DNA from: Owenia fusiformis
Lineage: Eukaryota; Annelida; Polychaeta; Sabellida; Oweniidae
Length of the DNA stretch: 64,000 nucleotides
Assembly: GCA_903813345.2 (NCBI GenBank)
Contig: CAIIXF020000005.1
Span: 2,666,001-2,730,000, forward strand
Direction of reading: 5' to 3'
Shown: positions 42,069-53,500 of the stretch, piece by piece
Layout: the number at the start of each line of letters is the position of its first letter
Position numbering within the stretch: the stretch's first letter is position 1
The notes under the pieces: generated by a model
What the model saw: only the letters and a program-made list of their open reading frames with translations
Databases searched by the model: none
Told to the model about the DNA's origin: nothing
Translations under genes and position numbers: made by a program

Positions 42069-43300
42069 CACGGTGTATAACCCAAACGCTCCTACATGCA
42101 CGACGGAGCGTTTCATCACTGAAATTAAACAAAGAAACGCTCAGGAGTAGGAAAACTGTCTGGCGGGAATGATGAGCCGTCTGACAATTTCCCCAATAAT
42201 GGGAATAAGAGGTATGAGTTACATATTTCGAGTATACCATTCGATGGGTGTGATATTCATGTTGTACGTGGCTGGCTGTTGACGTTTGAAGCAATTAGGA
42301 AGAGCTGTACGAAGCAGTATAGTTATCAAAATTCAAAAACGCATTTGTCATTCTACCGGTCAAAACCCCCTTTGTAGATACATGTGATTAGTTGAGCCAA
42401 GATGAGAGCACCAACGTATATTTTAGTCAAATTCCAATGCTTCAACGCACCATACATTATCGTAATAGTGATTTGATGACCGAAAATCCAGTCTTAAAAA
42501 TGATGACATTCTCATATTTAAGGAAATATATAGCTTGCCTTTCCTTTTCAGGAAGAGAAAGAAAAGATCTATTATACCCCTTGGCATCAAAAGAAGAAAG
42601 ATTAATTCACATATAACTTTTCGTTTTTTTCTATAGTTTTATGATTTAGCACATATGTAGGCATGACATCATCTAATGTATAGGCTTTAATCAGCTAGTT
42701 GCACGTTTAGCACCACCATGTTCAGATGTTTCAATTTGCCTAACAAGTACAACACGTTTTTGAGAGATAGATTCGATTCGGAACTCTTCTCTAATAATCT
42801 GAAAATTATATCAAAACAAAATGGTAAGAGCGTTTCTAAAATTGTGGTCTAAATCGACGGAGCGTTTCGAGGAAAACAAGCGATTTCTCGAGAACAAGTA
42901 ATGGATTTGGACTGGGATTTTAGGAAATGAGAATATACGAGTTTGTGATCTACTACTTAAACAGAAAGATTAACGTTTTCATAGAAATACTAGTTTAATT
43001 CGTAATTTGTGGTCAAATCGTCATCTTCAGATTCGTTCGATCTACACTACGGAGCTTTGATCAAGCAAATAACAGTTTACCACCAGAAGTTGAATAAATA
43101 AGATCTTTGCTCACGGTATTGTTCATCGAATGGTACATAATATTTCACCATAACATATGATATGTAAGAGAAACGAGAGAAACAATACTTACGGTCATAG
43201 TAGTATCTTCATAAGCCGCCATTTTATTTCGCTCCGGAGCGTTTCCGCGTAAATGTAACGCTCCGTCGTGCATGTAGGAGCGTTTGGGTTATACACCGTG
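42069..43300. mobile_element. 1.23-kb element with perfect 44-bp TIRs ending CACGGTG
   Basis: The first 44 bp (starting CACGGTGTATAACCCAAACG) and the last 44 bp are exact inverted repeats. They are flanked by AAGTA on each side (42064..42068 and 43301..43305), a 5-bp target duplication. Perfect TIRs suggest a recent insertion. No transposase was recognised, so it is non-autonomous. The CAC-G-GTG terminus with a 5-bp duplication resembles Transib-type ends, but this is inference. Confidence 0.92.
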
Positions 43301-43304
43301 AAGT

Positions 43305-44645
43305 AGCTCTGAGAACGTTATCTTGTATTGTATAAACACCGTAGCAAACAATAGATAATTAATCATTTAAAATGAATATCTTATCTTGAAAATCCACATT
43401 GTTACGGAGTTTAAAGAACATAACAGGTCAAGTGTTTTATTTAAAATAATATAAAGTCAACACTTATTATTTTAAAAATATTACAAGTCCGTCTCCAAAA
43501 GGTGTTTGGGATTTCGGAGAGTGATTTACTGGACATATTTTTTTCTGAAAGACGACCTCATTCCCAATCCATGCACGCATATCTGGGTTTTTGAGTTTGA
43601 ATTTCTCCTCCAATTTCCCTGAGCTCGTGAATGAATGTATACGATTTTATCCCATACGTAGTATTGTTATAGGGAAATAACACTTGGATTTAGGCCTTAG
43701 ATTCAGAGCATTGTTTGTCATTTCATTGAAGGTGTTGTTTCCAAATCTTTGCATGACTGCGCAGAAGGAATGCAAAGTTTAGGAAACAACCAACCAGCCA
43801 CAATGTATTGAGTCAGGGCTTAAATTCTTTCACACATTGTGAAATATTTTCTACAAAATCACCTAAATTGGAGTTTTCGTGAGCAACTTAAAGCTGCGCC
43901 TCTCTTGAGAAAGCAATCGTGGGTTGTTCCGAGTTGAAATGTTGAGCTATAATGAGAGAATATACAATAATGAACAAATGAGAAAATGTTACAGGCACAT
44001 TTTCATGTGTTTTTTATGTGCACATTTTTAAACATTTTTTAAAAATATATTCAGCCATTAAGTTGACCGAAATCCCCTTTTGGGGATTATTATAACCTCT
44101 ATACCCATTATAAACCTATATAAACATGGTTTATGTTTATGTTGTGTATTTTTCTACAAAAACCCACTATGAAATTTTCTGATATTGTATATTTCTATAG
44201 TATAAAATATTGTCTTTTAAAATACCAACAGGCACAATTCTAAAAAAATCTTATTTCTAATATATTTATCCATAATTTGCATACAAAAATCCTCATTGGC
44301 TGCCATTATAAACCGCTATCAATCTGGCGTTACTAAAGTGTCCTTTCCTCAAAAAGTCCACTCTGAAATTTTCTGATATTGCAGATTTCTATGATTTAGA
44401 ATGCATGGATGCAACATTACCTTATCAAGGCTGTTCTTTTCGATGATGAACCGCCAAAAACCCAAACATGAGTTCTTATTTTGTTATTATAGGTGTAAAG
44501 TCGGCGCTCATCTGGCGTTTGTCATGTTTGTTGTTGTTATCGGACTGAAAGTTACGAAGGAAGAGTCATTTCGTCTGCTACTTCCTGGTTACAGATTCTT
44601 GGAAATTCTGAAATTGTCAGACTATCTATACATTTATCATTCTAT
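43305..44645. other. Intergenic, nothing recognised
   Basis: AT-rich. A weak duplication of AACTCCACTCTGAAATTTTC-type sequence occurs near 44160 and 44360. No gene or element recognised. Confidence 0.4.
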
Positions 44646-44649
44646 CCTA

Positions 44650-44832
44650 ATGCCAAATAGTTGCCTTGTGTATGGATGTACAGAGACATCCAAAGTTGGT
44701 GTATCTTTGCATGCAACAAGCGGCAAGGGATCTAGCTATGTACATATATGTTCAGACCATTTCCGTGCTGACGATTTTGAGATTATACACCGTATGTACA
44801 GTGATCGCCTATTATTACAAGTGCGTGAGTAA
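44650..44832 (+). pseudogene. THAP zinc-finger fragment
   Basis: Starts MPNSCLVYGCTETS and ends VHICSDHFRADDFEI. This matches the start (C-x4-C) and end (C-x2-H-F with D-D-F) of the THAP DNA-binding domain. The middle, including the invariant W, is missing, so the domain is shortened to about 45 residues and probably cannot fold normally. The frame continues upstream to 44401, but that part shows no family resemblance. It may be a relic of a P-element-like transposon or of a host THAP gene. Confidence 0.7.
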
Positions 44833-44852
44833 TGACTCGACAAAAATTAAAC

Positions 44853-45375
44853 ATATTATTACGACCTTGCCGGGCCAGTTCTAGGGGTTTTAGTGCTAGT
44901 TTAGAAGGCATTCATTTTACTATATCGACCTGAGCAATATGTGACGTCATAGTGGTGGTCCACATTGCCGGTCAAGAATAGTACAATAACGTCATTTCTA
45001 TATTGCTCGCAGAAATGACGTTATTATTAGTATTATTACCACCGTTAACGACCAGGACTGAAACTGACTAAGAAAATCTTACGCATTGAACGATATCTAA
45101 TTTCCCGGGGAAAATTGCCGGTCCAGAGTATATCCTAGACCGGTCCATATGGACCACCTCTATGACGTCACACTTTTCTCAGGTCGATATAGTAAAATGA
45201 ATGCCTTCTAAACTAGCACTAAAACCCCTAGAACTGGCCCGACAAGGTGGTAATAATGCATTTTAACGATTTTTAACGGGAAATTAGATATCGTTCAGTG
45301 CGTAAGATTTTCTTGCTGTTTCAGTCCTGGTCATTAACGGTGATAATACTACTAATAACGTCATTTCTGTGGGCA
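44853..45375. repeat. Interleaved inverted repeats (A-B-A'-B')
   Basis: Arm A (44853..44970, with GGGCCAGTTCTAGGGGTTTT) is inverted at 45140..45257. Arm B (45009..45115, with GCAGAAATGACGTTATTATT) is inverted at 45261..45375. The arms alternate, so both hairpins cannot form at once. Confidence 0.85.
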
Positions 45376-45404
45376 GCCCCGTTCCCTCCGCGAAGGCCTT
45401 CAAT

Positions 45405-45540
45405 ATTCTATATGAACAGGTACATTTTGATATATAACACTATGGGGGGTAAGCGTTCTATAGTTAATCACGAATGCCATATGTGCAAAGTATTGTTCTG
45501 AATTTTCGAATTTGGCGTTGGATTACGATACTCACACCTT
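45405..45540. repeat. Dispersed repeat R2, copy 2
   Basis: Near-identical to 39155..39297 and directly adjacent to the interleaved inverted repeats. Confidence 0.85.
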
Positions 45541-45754
45541 ATTGAGCCACAGTGATGCGAAATCAATTATAATATTGTTAATTTCATCACTGACACTAGG
45601 ATATTTGTTCGATTATTATTACGTAATTATATCACACATTGAAAATAATGCAACAATAAGATTGCGAGACGAGCATAGCAAATACTCACTTTAGATGGAC
45701 CAAGCGTAAATAAGATTATATAAGAATATATAGAAATAATTGAGATTAGTGGCA

Positions 45755-46317
45755 AAGGATTGGTATCGATATGAAGAACTGAATTCAACCATGTTTTTCT
45801 CTTAAACCAATCATTGAAAATATTCTGTAAAAAAACACGGTACTTTATGTAATGTTGACTGATTGACAACAATTTAATGCGAAAATTATTTAGAAATATT
45901 TTATATAACTGTTTTTGTTAACATTTTTTGTTTTTTTAGTGCAATTGGTTTTGCTCCTTTCTACCAATTCTTGAGAATGAAATAAAATGTCTTTCCGAAC
46001 CTTATTGGAACAAAATTATTAATAGCATATACAACATGTTTTTAGACCTCTCAATATTATAGTTATACAAAGGAATTTTAGGTTGATTAAAAAAAGTATT
46101 CAAAAATTAATCCCCCCAAAATAGATAAAAATCAAAATGTTTCATTTCACTCTGGAAACATGAAACCAAGAACAAAAGTATATATTTATTTTTCAAATTA
46201 TATTGTTACCATTCAAGGATGACCATTACGATGTGTTAAATTTTTAGATTTTTTTAAGACTGGTTTAAGAGAAACATGTGTTCAAAAAGTTCTCCATATC
46301 GATACCACTCCTTTCTG
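45755..46317. mobile_element. Repeat R1, copy 2, with inverted ends
   Basis: Left end AAAGGATTGGTATCGATATG and right end (reverse-complemented) AAAGGAGTGGTATCGATATG, followed by weaker matches over about 60 bp. This makes R1 a MITE of about 560 bp. Copies 1 and 3 are partial. Confidence 0.78.
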
Positions 46318-46319
46318 AT

Positions 46320-47780
46320 TTCTGATTGTTGAGAGATGAATGCCTTTTGAATCATTCAAATTTTTGTAACAGGAGTCCCTGACATGACTGATCCCATACT
46401 TAGTTTAATTTCCAGTGTTGAACCAAATCGTACTCACCCAACTATATTTCATATTTGATCGTGTGTCCTTTCTGGTTCAAATTTTCGAATTGTTCGACGC
46501 AGTGTATATTAATGTCCACATATGCTATCATATTGTCCATATATGTTATAATTAAATAGTCAACTGCGAGAATAAAAACGTATAATAATAAGAACTTCGA
46601 TTCTCAATTACGTAACAATACGTATTCGATACAGGCAGCAGTGACTAAAAGTGAGATGCCTTCCCATGTTACCACAAACTACCCTTTACTGAGGTGTCAA
46701 TCAAACATTAACAAAATACACAGATACAATAGTTCGACCCACAAAACTCCTTATTTGGCACAAGGAAACATATCTGACTTTAGATTTGACATTCAATGGC
46801 CATCTCAAGGTCAAAAAGGTCTTTCTTCAACATACGATTGACCTCGAGATATCTCTATCTGTTTACACACAATATTCATATCAATGCTTGGGCATTACGG
46901 ACCAATGATGTCATAATGAATGATTGGTCTGCCAATGTGTGCTCAGTTCTCTCTAGTGACTACTAAAATCCAAAAGTAAACACGTTGAACAGGGGCAAGT
47001 AGATAATGCAAGTAGATTTAGGGTTTCAGAATTGGCCGATGTTCCATTGATTCGGTGTTTTGAAGGTTGATCTCCAAATAATATTATGGTACAAAAAGAA
47101 CTTCTTTTCAAGTCCACATAACTGTTATAAAATGAATGATTGATGATTCTGGTTGAACTCTCTTTGTCATATACTCTTTAAATGATATTCTAATAGTGAC
47201 ATTACCATGAGTAAACTAGAGCCTCTAAGTGCACCCCTTAGTGATTTTTTGAATTACCTCTTGTGCACTAAGGTTCCAATACACCGTTGGAAAGCTGAGA
47301 GTGTCAGCTTTAAGAATCTAACCTCCATATGAATTTTCGATAAATGCAAAATTAGATATCAACTATTTCATTACCATGGGGTAAAATTAAAAAATCAATC
47401 ATGCTTTTTCAATCAAAATATATTTTGACAATTGGTTTCTTTTTTCAATCTAAATGTCCACAACATCAAAGTTTGTGGTCTAAGCAACACACCAGTGCAG
47501 TATATAATTATGACGTTTCAGCTACGTGATTGTGATTACATTTTGTTTCATAATGTTTCATTGATTTTTCATATAAAACAAAAGTTAGCACTTTAATTGC
47601 ACAAAGGATAGATTTGTGTCACTCACCATGATCAGTTGTGTGACTTTGCTTCTCTCCTTATAGTTTATATGAGGGTTGGAGAGTGGCTGTATGTGAAAAA
47701 TATTGGTTTCAGAATGCCCATAGGGACTGTTATCTCGAAGAAACTGTTCGTTAGAATCACCCCATATTAAAAATTATGTC
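46320..47780. other. Intergenic, nothing recognised
   Basis: AT-rich. The 66-codon frame at 46641..46841 has no family resemblance. Confidence 0.4.
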
Positions 47781-47784
47781 TTAA

Positions 47785-48283
47785 AGAGGCTCTATGCCAT
47801 AGGATAGCACAATCAAGACCCCTCTGGACTTTTTGCATATTGAGTTTCACCACATATATACCCATCAACTCACCAAAGAAGAAGTCCCAAATCCCCCTCT
47901 TTCAGTGTTAATTTTGCTATTGTGCTGGCCGATCTAATTATTTTCGAAGAAATTAATTCAATCTGAAGTTTGAATGTACCGGGAAAGTCCTCCCGTTATC
48001 TGATTGGTCGTTGGATTTGTATATCATAAACCTGATTGGCTGCCTGGTTCAAGGCGCTTGAAGGCGCTTGTCTGACTCAATGGTGATTCCCCTCGCTAGC
48101 TGAGGAATCGATTGTGTTTAATTCTGGAGTTTGGTTGTTCTGTTGATTATTTCCGATATTTCGGCAATACTATACCCAAAAGTTATTCTCAACATATATC
48201 CATGGTATGTGAGATATTATATGAGCAATAACAATAGGACATCATTGATTGTCTCGGGGAGAGACCTATGGCATAATGCATCT
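47785..48283. mobile_element. TTAA-flanked MITE, about 500 bp
   Basis: TTAA at 47781..47784 and 48284..48287. Ends AGAGGCTCTATGCCATAGG and AGATGCATTATGCCATAGG (right end reverse-complemented). TTAA target sites are used by piggyBac and Kolobok transposases. Confidence 0.72.
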
Positions 48284-48289
48284 TTAACT

Positions 48290-49490
48290 TAGGAAAAGGG
48301 AACATGTCAGAGGTGAGCGAATGCATAACCCACACACCTTCTTAAGTGACAAAAGCATTGTTTCCACTTTTCAGTTAAGGCAAAACTGACCAGTTATTTA
48401 CAAGGCTTTGTTAAAGACCAACTCTAAGCACATATAGTATATCATTTGTGTTCTGGGAGACTTTATGATATTGATATTCATATATATTGATATTATTCAT
48501 ATTAAAACAAAAGGGGAGGAGGCTTCACCAGTCAAAACTGCCCTGGTCTGGAGAAGAATATTCCATTAGTAATACACGAATACACCCAACAATAGCCATC
48601 AAAATATGCTTGATGCCCATCAATTTGGATAAAAAATCTTGAAAATGTTACCAGGTGTGATCTTCCAAAGCAAAGATATAGGGAGTTTGGTTAAGCTGAA
48701 TTTTTTTTATCAAGGTGGCTTTGACAAAAAACAAAACAAACAAACAGCAAACTGAATGAATAATTTCAAAACTGAATCCTGGGCTGGAACTTGTAATTCA
48801 GGATTAGAGGGGTCATATCAAACATTGTCTAGTTTAATGCAATAATTTTGTTGTTTGCACCTATAAACTTTACATTAGATACAAATGTGATTGAACTATA
48901 CTCAATAAAGTGTTGGTGCATTTTAGAGGAAATATAAAGATTTTGTATTAAATTAACAAATGTTCCAATTTTTTTGGACCACCCTGTACATATTGTATGT
49001 ATCGATGATTTCCAGTTGGGTAGTTTACTGAAGAAGATATTATTGTCTTGGAATGTGCAGGAGACTGTTTGTCTGCATGAAATCATTTTGGTGTAACACT
49101 GCCATATCTATGTAAAATGTCTTCATTCAATACCATGATGAGAATGTTGTCCTGGAATCAAGATCATTGAGCCAGGGAATTTGACACATAATTATATTTT
49201 ATATATAATGTTTTATGCGTCTACGAATTAAACAAAACTTTCGTATTTTCTAGCGCATGTGCAGTTTATGCTGTAACCATTTTGGTCATCCTACAATGAG
49301 ATCTCATTTTAGATACTTTTGAGTATAGATCATGGAGGCAGGGAGATTGGTATAATTACTTTATCACTTAAACAATACCTGCCACGTATAAAGTGCACAT
49401 GCGCAACATGTATATAAAGATCAAAAATACAACTTTTCTGAATTTCAAAATAAGCAAGGGTTTTCAACTCAAGAACTGAGAACAACTGGA
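48290..49490. other. Intergenic, nothing recognised
   Basis: AT-rich, with no gene recognised. A stretch near 48967 (TTTGGACCACCCTGTA) looks like a single mariner terminus without a partner. Confidence 0.4.
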
Positions 49491-49493
49491 TGA

Positions 49494-49709
49494 TGTGGTG
49501 TTGGTCTCCTTATTCATAAATCTCTTAATATAAAGGAAAGAATTGATTTAAAAGTTAACAACATCAATTTTGATATCATAACCATAGAGGTAATTGTTGA
49601 AAATGGAAAGAATATTTCAATATCATGTGTTTATAAGCCACCAAATGTTGATCTAGAGGAATTCAACAATGACTTAGATGTATACCTATCTTTAATTTCA
49701 ATTGATTAA
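49494..49709 (+). pseudogene. LINE endonuclease fragment
   Basis: Encodes GGVGLLIHKSLNIKERIDL, then ISCVYKPPNVDLEEFNNDLD, ending at a TAA. The G-G-V-G-L and C-V-Y-K-P-P-N motifs are those of the AP-endonuclease-like domain of CR1/L2-type LINEs. About 70 residues remain. It differs from the LINE at 50.5 kb. Confidence 0.82.
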
Positions 49710-50514
49710 GTATATATTTATATACAGTTGGATTTTAAAATACTTTTATGATACAATAAATACAAAACATTGTACTTTAATATATATCCCAGGGTCAGCA
49801 GGTTGTAAATAGAAACAGATCCAGATATTGACCTTTAAATATGACAACCAGCAGGTTTTAATAATATTTGGTAATACCAAAACATTGGTCATAACTGAAG
49901 TAAGAATAACATGGATTATAGCCCCCTCCATCAATCAAACCGTTTGTTAGTTTCCCTTCAAAAGTATCAGAATGTGAAAACTGTTAATAGCATAAGAATG
50001 TGTGGCCAGTAAAAGTTGAAACATATGTACAAAATTGTGCAGTGGGACCCAAGCATAGATCTGCCCAAGGATACTCACAACAAGATATAGCATTATGAGG
50101 TGTGACACTGTTTGTCCAATTGTATTGTTGAGTATATTTTTGAAAGTACCTTATTCAAGAATAAAAATTGAAATGCCTGGCTAATACTGTTGTTAATGTG
50201 GTTTATTATTGGTAACTAAGCTCCTTGATCACTCATGAAGTTATTTACATTCACATATAAATAGACAGGTACTTATTGGTATGGCCTTCATATGAAATAA
50301 TCAAAACTCAAGGTGAAGAAAAAGGTTTTATTACTAATCGAGTAATATAAATATACTCGGAAGGCTTTCAATTGGCCAAAATCTCAATGTTGTTGCTAGA
50401 TAACCAAAAAACAAACTATGTATAGTCAAAACAGTAATGTTTGTGAGTACTTTGAATTTAAAAATAAGCAATCAAATGAACACATTGAAACAATTTATGT
50501 AAAAATAGAAACAT

Positions 50515-53500
50515 TTATACGGGTGGCGGTGTAAAAGGGTAGAAGGTCCTATAAATGACTGGCATAACCAACGTCATAGCAATAATGATTATCATGAGGA
50601 CAGTTCTTATGGTTCTGATTTCAGGTCACATAATAGATTCTCTGCCCTGAACAATTATTAAAATGAAGGCCATGAGTGGGCCTTATCTCCCAAGGTGAAA
50701 TGTAATGTCTCATCCCCACTAACTTATGATATTTCAAGTACCAATGCGAACGAAAACCGTAAACCTCGTCATAGGCGATCTAAGCGTAAGGGTACAAATC
50801 AAATTTGTGCTGCAAGAATTAAAATTGCCTTTAACAATGTTCAAAATTTAGGCATTGCTAAGCAGCGCGAGTTAAAGCAATTGCTTGAACAAAATGAAAT
50901 ACCAGTTATGGGGTTAAGTGAAACCTTTTTTAATGACCAGCGCTCATTCATTCAAAAGAGTGATAATCATGAATGGTATGGTAAAAATCGTATTGGACAA
51001 CGAGGTGGAGGCATAGGCTTCCTTATTTCAAAATCCTTTGAAGTTAAAGTTTTGAATGATGATTTACTTAACACAAAACAAGACAGTCTTGAGCGGTATT
51101 GGATACGACTTAAAATGCATGGTCATACTTTCAGTATTGGGGTTGCATATTACCCCAATGATGGGTTAAATCCTGATTGTAGTAATGCACTAACTGATGA
51201 ACTAATATCAAATATTGCTACTCTGGAAGAAACGGGTGATTTTATTCTATTGATGGGTGATTTTAATGGCAAGTTAAAGGAATTCAGTAAATCTCATAAA
51301 CCCAGTCCCAATGGTAAAATGGTGGAAATGATAAGTGAAGTGGCTAATATGCAGGTTTTGAATCTTTCGGAAAAATGCAAAGGCACTTATACATGGTTTA
51401 GGTGTAGCTCTACTTCCACCATTGACTATTTCTTATGTAACACATCTATGCATGGAAATTTCACAAGTATGAATATTGATGAAGAGAGTGAGTATTCTAT
51501 AGGGAGCGATCACTGCATGATATTCACTGATTTTATGTTTAATGCACCAAGTAGGAAAAATGGACCAAATATCAGTAACCCATGTGTAAATGTGCGTCTT
51601 TGGAAAATTAACGAACATACTGATTGGACAATGTTTAAATCAGCGCTTGCTTTTGAATTTACCAATTGGAACTCATCCGAATTCTCTTCTCCAGAGGAAA
51701 TGTGGATCAGCTGGAGAGAAAGGGTGATAAAAGTTGCTGATGCAACAATTGGTCACATGAATGTCTCTTCCCAGTACCGGAGTTTTTGGGATAGTGAACT
51801 TAAAAAACTTCAAAACTTCAAAAGCCGGAAAGAGGCAAGCCAATTCTGCAGGTACTGGCGTGCCTCTGGTCTAAGTGATCTTGATGCATTTGACGAGCTT
51901 TGGAATATATATCTTGAGAGAAAGCAAAGGGTTCATTCATACATCAAAGAAAAAATGGTTAAGAACCATATAAAAATTTTGACCAGAAATGCTTCTAAGA
52001 AAACAACTAGCTCTAAATCTTATTGGCAAACGCTCAACATGTTCAACCAAAGTAATGGTGAACCAATCAAAGTTCAACACCCATTATTTCCTGATATAAT
52101 CGTTACTGAGCCAAAAGAAGTGTTTAAAATAATGAAAGATTACTGGGCGAAGGTTGGCCTTAATAATCGTAACAGTGTGTCTCCTAATTTAGACACAGAA
52201 GAGTCACAGCATTCTAAACAGCTCAGTGATATTGAATTTAGCATGCATCATCCAAATGATACAGATTTTGATGTTATGGACCAGGTAGTGTTTGACCCAA
52301 ATATATTAGCCCTTCATTTAAGAGGTCTACCTAATGGTAAGGCTGTAGGTACAGATCTCATTCCATATGAATTTTTGAAATATGGAGGGTTAACTATGAA
52401 GGAAACCTTACTTGATCTTTTCAGTATGTGTAAAACCCATGAAATATATCCGACACAATGGAAAGAAGGCATTATCAAGCCACTTCACAAAGGTGGTCAT
52501 GATGAATCATTAAACAACTTCAGAGGTATAACAATCACATCTAATGTTTACAAGTTATTTTGTTCGATAATCAATGAACAACTTATGGCTTTTTTTGAGG
52601 AAAAAAATGTTTTTGGTGAATTTCAAGGTGCCTATAGAAAACGCCAACGGTTAGAAAACCACATATTTAAACTCAAAGCTCTATGTAGCTTAAGGAGGGA
52701 TGAAAAACAAAAAACTTTTTTGGCTTTCTTGGATATTTCTAAAGCGTTTGACGTTATTGACAGGGATCTGATGTTTATCAAATTATGGGAAAAGGGGATC
52801 AGGGGTAAATCTTGGCGGCTACTTCGGGAAATGTACCGGAACATTAAATTTAAAGTTAAGTTGAATAATAGAGATGCAAATGAGGCCAATATCAAAGCAA
52901 ATTGTACGTCTCAAGATGATTATGATGCATTAAACATTGATCATGATAGCAGTAACACACCATGGTTTACCACAAAATGTGGCGTAAAACAGGGGTGTAC
53001 ATTGTCTACGACTCTTTTTTCTATTATTATGACCGATATCCAGGATGACCTTTTAAAGGAAAATGTAGGCATCACCTTCAATAACTCTAAATTCCCAAGT
53101 TTAATGTGGGCTGATGATATTGTTTTATTAGGAAAATCTGAACAAGATCTCAAAAACATGCTTAAGATTGCGAATAAATTTGCAAGTAAATGGGGATTTC
53201 GGTTTAGCGAGAAAAAATCTAAGGTAATGGTAATTGGACAAAAAATCAACAGATTGAAAACCTGGGCCTTGGGCGATCTCAGATTATCTGAGGTCCAAAC
53301 CTATAAGTACTTAGACATCTTCATTCATCGCTCATTGAAAGATACATTTCATATCATCGAGCAAATGGGTCCAAGATCCTTAAAATTAAAGAATTATGTA
53401 GCATTCACACTGAATAAGCATCTAAATGTTAAACGTCTTGAATTTGGCAACAAACTATATCTGAGCAAGTACCTTCCATCAGTTCTTAATGGTTGTGGCA

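Noticed and set aside
48950-49000. Mariner-like terminus ending CACCCTGTA
   Set aside because: Only one end was found, so no element can be defined.
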